A DNA stretch of 64,000 nucleotides from Gordonia phthalatica (GTDB taxonomy: Bacteria > Actinomycetota > Actinomycetes > Mycobacteriales > Mycobacteriaceae): contig NZ_CP011853.1 in the NCBI RefSeq assembly GCF_001305675.1, positions 2,480,001 through 2,544,000 of the forward strand, given 5' to 3'. Made by a program: the position numbers and the translations under genes. Position 1 is the first letter of the stretch. Each line of letters starts with the position of its first letter. This document shows positions 1 to 7,939 of the stretch, piece after piece. The notes below the pieces were generated by a model that saw nothing but the letters and a program-made list of their open reading frames with translations, was not told the DNA's origin and ran no database searches.

Positions 1-71
1 AGTCGCTGCGCCTGCCGGGGCGTCACCCCGAGTATCTGCGCCGCTTCGGATAGGGTCATCTCGTCGACCAT
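1..71 (-). CDS. HTH DNA-binding protein, N-terminal fragment
   Basis: The first 23 codons of a minus-strand gene run off the left edge. The fragment begins MVDEMTLSEAAQILGVTPRQ, which reads as the first helix-turn-helix of a MerR/excisionase-type domain (LSEAAQILGV followed by a recognition helix). The ATG at 71-69 lies four bases from a 26-bp palindrome that also covers the AT-rich promoter position, so the protein probably represses its own gene. Small HTH proteins of this kind occur as antitoxins, excisionases or regulators. The missing C-terminus prevents a choice. Confidence 0.55.
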   Translation of the reverse strand, partial: MVDEMTLSEAAQILGVTPRQAQR

Positions 72-74
72 GAT

Positions 75-100
75 TATATGGTCGCTTGTACGACTATATA
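75..100. promoter_or_regulatory. palindromic operator/promoter of the HTH gene
   Basis: The arms TATATGGTCG (75-84) and CGACTATATA (91-100) are complementary at nine of ten positions around a 6-bp spacer. The site is much more AT-rich than its surroundings and sits directly upstream of the HTH start codon, where the -10 box should lie. A dimeric repressor binding here would block transcription. Autoregulation is inferred from position. Confidence 0.5.
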
Positions 101-223
101 TTGCAACCATCGTCCACGGGCCCAGGCCCAGAATTGATCGGGTGCAGTCGGTCGGTTCCATTGCCGCTCAACATCATCGGGGAATCACGGTGGTTCTGCG
201 AGCCACCGGCCGACCAACGACGA

Positions 224-253
224 AACCCCCTCCGACTCTGGTCAGAGAGGGTT
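224..253 (-). terminator. hairpin terminator downstream of tRNA-Pro
   Basis: Arms 224-236 and 241-253 form a 13-bp stem with two G-U wobbles in the minus-strand RNA and a 4-base loop. It begins 7 bases beyond the 3' end of tRNA-Pro. The following U-tract is weak, as is usual in high-GC actinobacteria. Confidence 0.7.
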
Positions 254-260
254 CCTGCGG

Positions 261-334
261 TCGGGCTGACAGGATTTGAACCTGCGACCACCTGACCCCC
301 AGTCAGGTGCGCTACCAAACTGCGCCACAGCCCG
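261..334 (-). tRNA. tRNA-Pro (anticodon GGG)
   Basis: The minus strand folds as a complete tRNA. The acceptor stem is CGGGCTG/CAGCCCG with discriminator A, the T-arm contains GGTTCAAATCC, and the anticodon arm is CCTGA-CTGGGGG-TCAGG, giving anticodon GGG (Pro). The 3' CCA is not encoded, since CCG follows. A hairpin terminator lies just downstream, so the gene appears to be a single transcription unit. Confidence 0.95.
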
Positions 335-426
335 TTGCCCCGTTGGACGAAGCGAATTTACCTTAGCTTACGCGACGCTCTGACTGCTAATCGCCTGCAC
401 AGCGCGGGTTTTCATGCACCTCTGGA

Positions 427-972
427 ATGATCAACGGCATGCGGAACAGTTTCGAAGTGATCCCCGGTGTCGGCATGGGCGATGTCGTCCTCGGACTGTC
501 CGGACGCCGAGTCGCCGAACTCCTCGGCCCGGCGGAGCCCGGATCGCCGCACGAGTCGTTCTACCGCGACGGCATGATCCTCGTCGAGTACGGCCCCGAG
601 GACACCGTCAGATTCATCCAAGTCAGTTTCAGCCTGCCGACCGACCCGGCGGTGACGATCCGTGGAATTCGGCTGAACGGCCGCGCATACGACGACGTGA
701 TCGGTGATCTCGCGGACGCGGGCATCACCGGTACCGAGACCGACATCCGCCACGATTTCGGCGGCTGGGGCGTCTTCACGATGGACTCACTCATGGTGCT
801 CGACGTCGACCCCGCTCGCCCCGATGACGAGCGGCCCTTGCAGAGGGCGTGTGGGTCGGCGACCACCAGTGAACGCCCAGCGGCCGAGGACTTCCGTCCT
901 CGGCCGCTGGGCGAACATCTGCAGTCGATTACTTCTTCTTGCGGTCCCGCTTGTCGCGCACGCGGACGTTGA
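427..972 (+). CDS. uncharacterised protein, about 180 aa
   Basis: I do not recognise a named family. The protein is soluble, acidic and without signal peptide or membrane segment. An early segment (MGDVVLGLSGRRVAELLGPA) has the GxxxLGxSxxxVxxLLGxP pattern seen in small alpha/beta proteins of unknown function. The start could also be the ATG at 439, and no clear ribosome binding site separates the two. The frame runs through a 17-bp hairpin (874-913) and 44 bp into the convergent der gene, so the last 45 or so residues look like read-through after loss of an older stop codon. The body to about residue 140 is the credible part. Confidence 0.55.
   Translation: MINGMRNSFEVIPGVGMGDVVLGLSGRRVAELLGPAEPGSPHESFYRDGMILVEYGPEDTVRFIQVSFSLPTDPAVTIRGIRLNGRAYDDVIGDLADAGITGTETDIRHDFGGWGVFTMDSLMVLDVDPARPDDERPLQRACGSATTSERPAAEDFRPRPLGEHLQSITSSCGPACRARGR
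874..913. terminator. bidirectional terminator between the 427-972 gene and der
   Basis: A perfect 17-bp inverted repeat (874-890 and 897-913) with loop CTTCCG lies 15 bases beyond the der stop codon. It fits a terminator for the der operon and probably for the convergent plus-strand gene. Confidence 0.8.
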
Positions 973-2371
973 TCCGGACGGGAGAGCCGTCGAACCCGAA
1001 CTGCTCGCGCAGCTTGCGTTCCAGGAATCGGCGGTAGCCGGCCTCGAGGAATCCCGTCGTGAACAGCACGAAGGTCGGCGGGCGGGTCGCGGCCTGCGTG
1101 GCGAACATGACGCGCGGCTGGCGGCCACCGCGGACCGGCGGCGGGGTCGCGGCGATGATGTCCTTGAGCCAGGTGTTGAGCTGCCCGGTGGAGATGCGCG
1201 TGTCCCACGACTCCAGCGCGCTCTCGAGCGCCGGAACCAGCTTCTGGACGCTGCGGCCGGTCATCGCCGAGATGTTGACGCGACGCGCCCACGGCACCCG
1301 CGCCAACTCGCGGTCGATCTCGTTGTCGAGCTGGTGACGACGATCCTCGTCGACCAGGTCCCACTTGTTGAACACGACCACCAGGGCACGACCGCTGTCG
1401 ATGATCATCGACAGCACGCGCAGGTCCTGTTCGGTGACCGGCTGGCTCGCGTCGATCAGCAGCAGCGCCACCTCGGCGGAGTCCAGCGCAGAGCGGGTTC
1501 GGAGCGACGCGTAGTACTCGTGCCCGGACGCATGGCGGACCTTGCGCCGCAGGCCGGCGGTGTCGACGAACTGCCAGGGCTTGCCCGCCAGTTCGATGAC
1601 CTCATCAACCGGGTCGACGGTGGTGCCCGCGACGTTGTCGACGACAGCGCGCTCCTCGCCTGCCAGCTTGTTCAACAGTGAGCTCTTGCCGACGTTCGGC
1701 TTCCCGACGAGCGCCACACGGCGCGGCCCGCCGACCGCGAACTTCTCACGCGGAGAGGTCGGCAACGCCTCCAGGATCCGATCCAGGAGGTCGCCGGTAC
1801 CGCGACCGTGAGCGGCCGAGATGGTGTACGGCTCCCCCAGGCCCAGCGACCACAGCGATGCGGCCTCGGCCTCCATCCGTTCGGAGTCCACCTTGTTCGC
1901 AGCGAGCAGGACCGGAGCCTTGGAGCGCCGCAGCACGCGGGCGACGGCCTCGTCGGTCGCGGTGGCGCCGACGGTCGCGTCGACGACCACGACGATCGCA
2001 TCCGCGGTCCGCATCGCGAGCTCGGCCTGCGTGGCGATCGCCATGCCCATGCCCTTGGCATCCGGTTCCCAGCCACCGGTGTCGGTGACCATGAACTGGC
2101 GACCGGTCCACTCGGCCTTGTACGAGACACGGTCGCGGGTGACGCCCGGAACGTCTTCGACAACCGCCTCGCGGCGACCGAGAATGCGATTCACGAGGGT
2201 CGACTTGCCGACGTTCGGCCGACCGACGATCGCGACGACGGGCAGCACCTCGCCCTCGATCTCGTCACCGCCGGTGACGAAGTCGGCGAGATTCCAGTCG
2301 CCCTCATCGGACCACGTGCCGTCCCCTGCCATGTTCGGGTCGGCGTATTCGGTGGTGAGGTCATCGGTCAC
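929..2371 (-). CDS. der: ribosome biogenesis GTPase Der (EngA)
   Basis: Essential double GTPase that assists maturation of the 50S subunit. Two successive G domains are visible: GRPNVGKST, DTGGW and NKVD in the first, and GKPNVGKSS, DTAG and NKWD in the second, followed by the C-terminal KH-like domain. At 480 aa it is slightly longer than most because of an acidic N-terminal extension of about 40 residues, common in actinobacteria. The GTG start at 2371 overlaps the cmk stop as GTGA, so translation is probably coupled. It is the last gene of the parA-scpAB-rluB-cmk-der operon. Confidence 0.97.
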   Translation of the reverse strand: MTDDLTTEYADPNMAGDGTWSDEGDWNLADFVTGGDEIEGEVLPVVAIVGRPNVGKSTLVNRILGRREAVVEDVPGVTRDRVSYKAEWTGRQFMVTDTGGWEPDAKGMGMAIATQAELAMRTADAIVVVVDATVGATATDEAVARVLRRSKAPVLLAANKVDSERMEAEAASLWSLGLGEPYTISAAHGRGTGDLLDRILEALPTSPREKFAVGGPRRVALVGKPNVGKSSLLNKLAGEERAVVDNVAGTTVDPVDEVIELAGKPWQFVDTAGLRRKVRHASGHEYYASLRTRSALDSAEVALLLIDASQPVTEQDLRVLSMIIDSGRALVVVFNKWDLVDEDRRHQLDNEIDRELARVPWARRVNISAMTGRSVQKLVPALESALESWDTRISTGQLNTWLKDIIAATPPPVRGGRQPRVMFATQAATRPPTFVLFTTGFLEAGYRRFLERKLREQFGFDGSPVRINVRVRDKRDRKKK

Positions 2372-3066
2372 GGTCGGACTCCGATCCGTTCGGCGACCAG
2401 CTCGGCGAGCCGGTCGAGCACTTGCTCAAGGGTCATGTCGCTGGTGTCGACGACGACGGCGTCGTCCGCGGCGCGCAGCGGGGACACCGCGCGCGTCGAG
2501 TCGAGGTGATCGCGACGGTTCACGCTGTCGAGCACCTCGGAGAGGATGCTCTCACGACCGGCGGCGAGGTTCTGCCGGTGACGCCGCTCCGCGCGCGCCT
2601 CCGGAGTCGCCGTCAGGAAGACCTTCAGCTCGGCGTCGGGAAAGACGACGGTGCCGATGTCACGCCCTTCGACCACCAGAAAGGCGTCGACGGCATGGCT
2701 GCGCTGCAATTCCACCAGCTTGGTACGGACCTGCGGATTCGCCGACACGGCCGACACCGCGGAGGTCACCGCATCGGTGCGGATCTCGCCGGAGACGTCT
2801 TCCCCGTTCAAGAAGACGACGGTCTCACCGTCACCGACGGTCAACCGGATCGCCGCGTCATCGACCAGCGGGCCGACGGCATCGCTTTCGGTGTCGACGC
2901 CCGCGCGCAGCACGGCGAGGGTCGCCGCGCGGTACATGGCGCCGGTGTCGAGCATGTGGGCGCCGATCCGGGCGGCGAGGCGCGCCGCGACGGTCGACTT
3001 GCCAGTACCCGCGGGGCCGTCGATCGCGACGACAGCCGCGGTCCTGGCGGTGTTCTCGATGCTCAC
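2368..3066 (-). CDS. cmk: cytidylate kinase
   Basis: Phosphorylates CMP and dCMP using ATP, supplying pyrimidine nucleotides for RNA and DNA. The N-terminus carries the P-loop IDGPAGTGKST (about residues 16-26), and the NMP-binding segment with VEGRDIGTVVFPDA is present. The length of 232 aa is normal. It starts with GTG at 3066, overlapping the stop of the pseudouridine synthase gene as GTGA, and overlaps der by 4 bp. Confidence 0.96.
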   Translation of the reverse strand: MSIENTARTAAVVAIDGPAGTGKSTVAARLAARIGAHMLDTGAMYRAATLAVLRAGVDTESDAVGPLVDDAAIRLTVGDGETVVFLNGEDVSGEIRTDAVTSAVSAVSANPQVRTKLVELQRSHAVDAFLVVEGRDIGTVVFPDAELKVFLTATPEARAERRHRQNLAAGRESILSEVLDSVNRRDHLDSTRAVSPLRAADDAVVVDTSDMTLEQVLDRLAELVAERIGVRP

Positions 3067-4118
3067 AGTCCGACTCCCTTGTAGAGCGCGCCGATCTCCT
3101 TCTTGTCGAGGACGCGCATGCTGCCCGGACGCTGCTTGCCGAGGGTGATGGGACCGATGTCGGTGCGGACGAGCCGGATCACGGGGAAGCCGACCTCTGC
3201 CAACAGGCGACGGACCACGCGCTTGCGGCCCTCGTGGAGCGTCAGGCGCAGCAGTGACTCGCCCTGGTGCACCTCGAGGAGGGCGAACGCGTCGACAGCG
3301 ACGGGGCCGTCTTCGAGTTCGACGCCGCGGCGCAGTTCCCGGCCGAGGCCGCGGTTCACCTCACCGCGCACGGTCGCGAGGTAGGTCTTCGGCACCTCGT
3401 ACGACGGATGCATCAGCCGGTTGGCCAGCTCGCCGTCGTTGGTCAGCAGAAGGAGACCCTCGGTGTCGGCGTCGAGGCGGCCGACGTGGAACAGCCGCTG
3501 GCCTGCCATGACGCGCTCGGCGACGAGGTCACCGACGCAGGGGCGACCGTAGTCGTCGCTCATCGTCGAGTGCCAGCCCTTGGGCTTGTTGAGCGCCAGG
3601 TACTGCTTGGTCTCGTCGATCACGACGCGGGCACCGTCGACCTTGATGATCGCGGTGTTCGGATCGATGCGCAGGCCCTGTTCGACGACCACTTCGCCGT
3701 CGACCTCGACGCGACCGGCGGCGATCAGTTCCTCCGCACCGCGGCGGGAGGCGACACCGGCGGCGGCGAGCACCTTCTGCAAGCGCATGCCGTCGGCCAC
3801 GTAGGTGGCGCCGTCGCCCTCGACCTCGGCGTTCTGATGGCGCGCGGGCTTGGCGTTGTTGAGGCGGATCTTGCCCGATTCGACGTCGACGCGTGAGCTG
3901 CCCTTGCGGTGCGGTTTGCGCGTGGACGGATGCTGACCGGGTCCGCCTCGCTTCGCGGGTCCACCGCGACGGCCCGCGACGTCACTGCGGCCGGAGGACT
4001 TGCCTCGTGAATTCTGTTTGTCCGACGAGCGACCGGTCGAAGCGTCGCGGCGACCGCCGTCGCGCTTGCTGTTGTCTCGTCGTCGTCCCGGTGTGCCGTC
4101 TCGGCTAGCGGATGCCAT
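3063..4118 (-). CDS. RluB/RsuA-type rRNA pseudouridine synthase
   Basis: Modifies a uridine in rRNA, probably 23S, to pseudouridine. An S4 RNA-binding domain (LQKVLAAAGVASRRGAEELI) is followed by the catalytic domain with LNKPKGWHST and GRLDADTEGLLLLTNDG, where the Asp of RLD is the catalytic residue. About 100 N-terminal residues are basic, rich in Gly, Arg and Ser, and probably disordered. The ATG at 4118 is preferred because AAGGAC lies just upstream and scpB ends at 4171. The frame is open further upstream, but that would run into scpB. Product 351 aa. Confidence 0.93.
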   Translation of the reverse strand: MASASRDGTPGRRRDNSKRDGGRRDASTGRSSDKQNSRGKSSGRSDVAGRRGGPAKRGGPGQHPSTRKPHRKGSSRVDVESGKIRLNNAKPARHQNAEVEGDGATYVADGMRLQKVLAAAGVASRRGAEELIAAGRVEVDGEVVVEQGLRIDPNTAIIKVDGARVVIDETKQYLALNKPKGWHSTMSDDYGRPCVGDLVAERVMAGQRLFHVGRLDADTEGLLLLTNDGELANRLMHPSYEVPKTYLATVRGEVNRGLGRELRRGVELEDGPVAVDAFALLEVHQGESLLRLTLHEGRKRVVRRLLAEVGFPVIRLVRTDIGPITLGKQRPGSMRVLDKKEIGALYKGVGL

Positions 4119-4170
4119 TGAAGTGTCCTTCAGCTGTATTCGATTTCGTCTGTCGACGTCCCGTGCGGCG

Positions 4171-4866
4171 CTAGTCCTCGTCGGCTTCGGCGAGCGTCTG
4201 CGCCGAGACGTCAACCTCTGATTGTGCCTTTCCACCGGCCAGTTTGGCGAATCGAGGGTCGTCGAGAAGTTCGTCACCGAGGTCCTCGATCGCGTCGACG
4301 CCCGGCAGGAGGGGTGCGATGTCGGGCAGATCACTGAGCGACGCGAGGCCGAGTCGCTCCAGGAACAGTTCGGTGGTCACGTACAACGTTCCGTTGGTGT
4401 GCTCGTCCGCGCCCGCATCGCTGATGAGCCCGCGCGCCACCAGCGTTCGGACCACACCGTCGACGTTGACGCCGCGGATCGCGCTGACTCGCGCGCGGGT
4501 GACGGGCTGCCGGTAGGCGACGACCGCGAGGGTCTCCAGCGCGGCGCGGGTCAGTTTGCTGCGCGTCCCGTCGAGCAGCAGCTTCTCGACATAGGGCGCG
4601 TACTCCGAACGCGTGTAGAACCGCCAGCCGTCGCCTGCGAACCGCAGGTCGATGCCGCTGCCGTTCTCGGTGAGGTCGGCGCTCATCTGCCGCAGCAGGT
4701 GCCGCACGCGTCGTCGCTCCTGCCCGGTCGCTGTCGCGAGTTCCTCCACCGTGGCCGGCGTGTCGACCACGAGCAGCACTGCTTCGAGCGCCGCGCGAAG
4801 TTCGTCGTCGTCGAGGCGGTCGGCCTCGTCGACCTCGGATTCGGGTGCAAGGTCCTGGTCGGTCAT
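4171..4866 (-). CDS. scpB: segregation and condensation protein B
   Basis: Partner of ScpA in the SMC condensin complex, which compacts and segregates the chromosome. The protein shows the two winged-helix domains of ScpB, including LTRAALETLAVVAYRQPVTR and IRGVNVDGVVRTLVARGLI. The ATG at 4866 overlaps the scpA stop by four bases (ATGA), which fixes the start and excludes the longer open frame. The 231-aa product has an acidic N-terminus. Confidence 0.96.
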   Translation of the reverse strand: MTDQDLAPESEVDEADRLDDDELRAALEAVLLVVDTPATVEELATATGQERRRVRHLLRQMSADLTENGSGIDLRFAGDGWRFYTRSEYAPYVEKLLLDGTRSKLTRAALETLAVVAYRQPVTRARVSAIRGVNVDGVVRTLVARGLISDAGADEHTNGTLYVTTELFLERLGLASLSDLPDIAPLLPGVDAIEDLGDELLDDPRFAKLAGGKAQSEVDVSAQTLAEADED

Positions 4867-5753
4867 CCGTAGTCCTCCGACTTCTCGATGTCGATCTCCT
4901 CGATGTCGCGGTCGCCGGTCCAGCTGACCTTCAGCTCCCCGAGGGCCTCGGGCTGATCGAACAGCACCGCCCGTTCGCGGTAGAGCTCCAGCAGGCCGAG
5001 GAACCGAGCGACCACTTCGAGGCCGTTCGCGCATTCGGCGACCAGCTGCCCGAAGGTCAGCCACTCCCCGTTGACCGCGGTGAGCAGCGCCGTCAGCCGC
5101 TTGGCCTGTTCGGGCACCGACACCGGCGAGCCGTGCAGATGATCGAGACCGACGGTCGGCTTCGGCTTGGGAATGAACGCGGCGGCGGCGATCTCGGCGA
5201 ATCGCTGCGCGGTGACTCCGAGGTCGACCTCCGGCAGCAGGTCCTCGAACCGATCCTCCAGCGACACGGCCCGCGGATAGCGTTGCAGCGCAGCCGCTTC
5301 GAGCTCGCCGAACAGCACCGCCACCTGCTTGTAGGCGCGGTACTGCAGCAGCCGGGCGAACAGCAGGTCGCGCGCTTCCAGGAGGGCGAGATCTTCGGGG
5401 TCCTCCACCTCGCCGGACGGCAGCAGACGCGCCGCCTTCAGGTCGAGCAGGGTCGCGGCGATCACCAGGAACTCGGTGGTCTGCTCCAGGTCGGCTTCCG
5501 GGCCGAGTGCCTTCGTGTAGGCGATGAAGTCATCGGTGACGACGTGCAGCGCCACCTCGGTGACGTCGAGCCGGTGCTGGCTGATGAGGTTGAGCAGCAG
5601 GTCGAACGGTCCGGAGAAGTTCTTGAGTTTGACCTCGAACCCGGTCCGCTCGGGTGCCCCGCCGTCGGCTGCGGCCTCGTCGACGGCCGCGTCATCGACC
5701 GCACGCTCTTCGACGGTCGTCGCGTCGACTGCGGCCTCGTCGACTTCGGTCAC
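4863..5753 (-). CDS. scpA: segregation and condensation protein A
   Basis: Kleisin subunit linking the SMC heads. The sequence FEVKLKNFSGPFDLLLNLIS near residue 45 is the ScpA signature, and the C-terminal winged helix lies near residues 220-290. The GTG start at 5753 overlaps the parA stop as GTGA. The first 35 residues are a low-complexity Ala/Asp/Glu segment. Product 296 aa. Its place between a ParA ATPase and scpB is conserved in mycobacteria. Confidence 0.95.
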   Translation of the reverse strand: MTEVDEAAVDATTVEERAVDDAAVDEAAADGGAPERTGFEVKLKNFSGPFDLLLNLISQHRLDVTEVALHVVTDDFIAYTKALGPEADLEQTTEFLVIAATLLDLKAARLLPSGEVEDPEDLALLEARDLLFARLLQYRAYKQVAVLFGELEAAALQRYPRAVSLEDRFEDLLPEVDLGVTAQRFAEIAAAAFIPKPKPTVGLDHLHGSPVSVPEQAKRLTALLTAVNGEWLTFGQLVAECANGLEVVARFLGLLELYRERAVLFDQPEALGELKVSWTGDRDIEEIDIEKSEDYG

Positions 5754-6652
5754 TCGGTCCGCTCGTTGGCCGCGATCACTTCGCGCGCGAGACTCCGATA
5801 GGCCTGGGCGCCCGTGGACTTCGGCGCCCACGACGTGATCGGCTCGCCGGCGACCGACGTCTCGGGGAAGCGCACGGTGCGGTTGATGACGGTGTCGTAC
5901 ACGGCGTCGCCGAACGCCTCGACGACGCGACTCATCACCTCGCGCGAGTGCAGGGTGCGCTGATCGAACATCGTCACGAGGATGCCGCCGAGTTCGAGCC
6001 GCGGGTTCAGTCGGTCGTGGACCTTGTCGATGGTGTCGGTTAGTAGGGCCAGACCGCGGAGGCTGAAGTACTCACACTCCATCGGGATGACGACGTTGTC
6101 GGCGCAGGCCAGGGCGTTGACGGTCAGCAGCCCGAGCGACGGCTGGCAGTCGACCAGGATGTAGTCGTAGCGGTCCGCGACCGGGTGCAGCGCGCGTGCG
6201 AGCGCCTGCTCGCGGCCGACCTCGGTGACGAGCTGGATCTCGGCGGCCGACAGGTCGATGTTCGACGGCAGCAGGTCGAGGCCGTCGACGCGGGTGCGCA
6301 TGAGGACGTCGTCGGTCGCCGCATACGGCGGAACGAGGAGGTTGTGGACGGTCTCGTCGAGCTCGTGGTGCGGCACGCCGAGACCTGCGGACAGGGCGCC
6401 CTGCGGGTCCAGGTCGACGAGCAGGACGCGTCGACCCCATTCGGCCATCGCGGCACCGAGGTTGATGGTCGACGTGGTCTTGCCGACGCCACCCTTCTGG
6501 TTGCACATCGCGATGATGACCGCGGGACCGTGCTTGTCGCGGGGACCCGGATCGGGGATGTCACGGTACGGGCGACCGGTGGGTCCGAGCTTCTCGGCGG
6601 GTACGTCGAGTTCACCCTGCTCTGCTCTGCTGCGGGGTCTGGATGCACTCAC
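5750..6652 (-). CDS. ParA/Soj-family ATPase next to scpAB
   Basis: Deviant Walker ATPase related to chromosome-partitioning ParA. The motif CNQKGGVGKTTSTINLGAAM is near residue 50, DLDPQG near 82, and DYILVDCQPSLGLL is the Walker B region. No parB follows, so this is the second, scpAB-linked ParA of mycobacteria (Rv1708 type) and not the origin-proximal one. It starts with GTG, with GGGGAGGAGC upstream. A basic leader of about 40 residues precedes the ATPase domain. Its exact role with condensin is unknown. Confidence 0.9.
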   Translation of the reverse strand: MSASRPRSRAEQGELDVPAEKLGPTGRPYRDIPDPGPRDKHGPAVIIAMCNQKGGVGKTTSTINLGAAMAEWGRRVLLVDLDPQGALSAGLGVPHHELDETVHNLLVPPYAATDDVLMRTRVDGLDLLPSNIDLSAAEIQLVTEVGREQALARALHPVADRYDYILVDCQPSLGLLTVNALACADNVVIPMECEYFSLRGLALLTDTIDKVHDRLNPRLELGGILVTMFDQRTLHSREVMSRVVEAFGDAVYDTVINRTVRFPETSVAGEPITSWAPKSTGAQAYRSLAREVIAANERTE

Positions 6653-6697
6653 CTGTTGATGCTCCTCCCCGGTTGTGCACGATGCTGAAATCAGTCA

Positions 6698-6709
6698 TCT
6701 GCAATCCTA
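6698..6709 (-). promoter_or_regulatory. probable promoter of the parA-scpAB-rluB-cmk-der operon
   Basis: On the minus strand the box TAGGAT (6709-6704) is followed after five bases by an ATG at 6698 that is out of frame with parA. Transcription should start near 6697, giving a leader of about 46 bases to the parA GTG. Confidence 0.45.
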
Positions 6710-6862
6710 GTGTGTGTTGAGGCGCCGCCACCGGAGGCGACCCACCGGTTCCCTCCGCTCCCGCTTCAACACCCGAAACCCCATGTTCGCAGGCGGTTTG
6801 GGCCTCTCCGGCGTGTCGCGTCAGTCCTCAACCTCGCCTTGAGATAGAGACCGCTCCGCACG

Positions 6863-6946
6863 CCGCACCACTTCCCTGCCATCCGCACCGCTCCTGTCTC
6901 CCGCACTGGGTCGCGACCGAGTGCGGCAGACAGAAGTGGTGCGGAT
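6863..6946. repeat. three-part inverted/direct repeat upstream of the LLM gene
   Basis: Arms 6881-6907 and 6920-6946 are 27 bp each and complementary at 24 positions. The 12-base loop between them contains the perfect 10-bp palindrome GGTCGCGACC. A third element, CCGCACCACTTC at 6863-6874, repeats part of the left arm and is perfectly complementary to 6933-6944. The structure could be a strong hairpin, a cruciform or a multi-site operator. It ends 26 bases before the -10 box of the gene to its right. Confidence 0.75.
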
Positions 6947-6972
6947 GACGCGCCTGGATCCGGTCGTCACCG

Positions 6973-6978
6973 TATGGT
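6973..6978 (+). promoter_or_regulatory. -10 box of the LLM oxidoreductase gene (leaderless)
   Basis: TATGGT lies seven bases before the ATG at 6986. No Shine-Dalgarno sequence is present, so the mRNA probably begins at or next to the start codon. Confidence 0.5.
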
Positions 6979-6985
6979 GGCGACC

Positions 6986-7891
6986 ATGAGCGATCACGGT
7001 CTCGATCTCCAGTTCGGTGTCTTCATCACAGGCGCATCCGACGCACCCCGGCAAGCGGTCGATCTGGCACTGACCGCGGAGGACGCCGGCATCGACATGG
7101 TGACCATCCAGGATCATCCGTATCAGCCGGCGTTCCTCGACACGTGGACCCTGCTGAGCTACATCGCGGCCCGCACCGAGCGCGTCCTGCTGTCCGGGAA
7201 CGTCCTCAACCTGCCGTTGCGCCCACCCGCCGTCCTCGCTCGTGCGGCGGCGAGCCTGGATCTGCTGTCGAACGGCCGCTGCGAGATCGCGTTGGGCGCC
7301 GGAGCCTTCGGCGACGCGATCGCGGCGATGGGCGGGCCGCGAAGGACGCCCGGCGAAGGTCGTCGCGCCCTGGAGGAGGCAATCGGCGTGATGCGGGCCC
7401 TGTGGGACACCTCGACCCGCGGCGGCGTGCATCTGCCCGGCGACTTCTATCCGATCGACGGCGCCAAGCGCGGCCCGGCACCGGCGCACCGCATCGGGAT
7501 CACCGTGGGCGCGTACGGCCCGCGCATGCTCGACCTGGTCGGCCGGACGTGCGACGGCTGGCTGCCGTCGCTCAGCTACCTGAAGAACGGGATCGACGAC
7601 CTCACCGCGTTGAACGCGACCATCGATGCGGCGGCCGCCTCCGTCGGCCGCGAGCCGACCGACATCCGTCGGTATCTCAATCTCGGTGGCCACTTCACCG
7701 ACACCCGCGACGGCATCCTGAGCGGCCCGCCGGAGTCGTGGGCGCAGGACCTGGCCGCGCTCACCGCCGAGCACGACATCACCGGTTTCATCTTCGCCAC
7801 CGACGACGCCGACGAGATCGAGGTCATCGGCACGCAGGTCGCGCCGGCCACGCGGGAGCTCGTGGCGCAGGCCAGGCAGCAGCCGTACTGA
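6986..7891 (+). CDS. LLM-class (luciferase-like) flavin/F420-dependent oxidoreductase
   Basis: A TIM-barrel oxidoreductase of the bacterial luciferase family, which in mycobacteria and Gordonia usually uses FMN or coenzyme F420. Typical segments are FGVFITGA near the start, MVTIQDHPYQ, the ARAAASLDLLSNGRCEIALG stretch and the C-terminal GFIFATDD. The substrate cannot be deduced. The start at 6986 is chosen over the ATG at 6974 because the latter lies inside the probable -10 box. The 301-aa length is usual. The gene faces xerD convergently and has no obvious functional link to its neighbours. Confidence 0.85.
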   Translation: MSDHGLDLQFGVFITGASDAPRQAVDLALTAEDAGIDMVTIQDHPYQPAFLDTWTLLSYIAARTERVLLSGNVLNLPLRPPAVLARAAASLDLLSNGRCEIALGAGAFGDAIAAMGGPRRTPGEGRRALEEAIGVMRALWDTSTRGGVHLPGDFYPIDGAKRGPAPAHRIGITVGAYGPRMLDLVGRTCDGWLPSLSYLKNGIDDLTALNATIDAAAASVGREPTDIRRYLNLGGHFTDTRDGILSGPPESWAQDLAALTAEHDITGFIFATDDADEIEVIGTQVAPATRELVAQARQQPY

Positions 7892-7939
7892 CCGGAGCCG
7901 AACGCGTGGAGAGGGATCCCACCGCGCGGTTGCCGCCCG

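Larger units (their letters stand above)
6653..6985. other. intergenic region between divergent parA and the LLM oxidoreductase gene
   Basis: About 330 bp without a credible gene. It holds the parA promoter on the left and a leaderless-type promoter on the right. Between them lies a striking repeat structure at 6863-6946, described separately. The frames open across this region are antisense shadows of the neighbouring gene. Confidence 0.6.

Noticed and set aside
6821..7774. 317-codon minus-strand frame opposite the LLM gene
   Set aside because: Antisense shadow; the plus-strand frame has clear family motifs.
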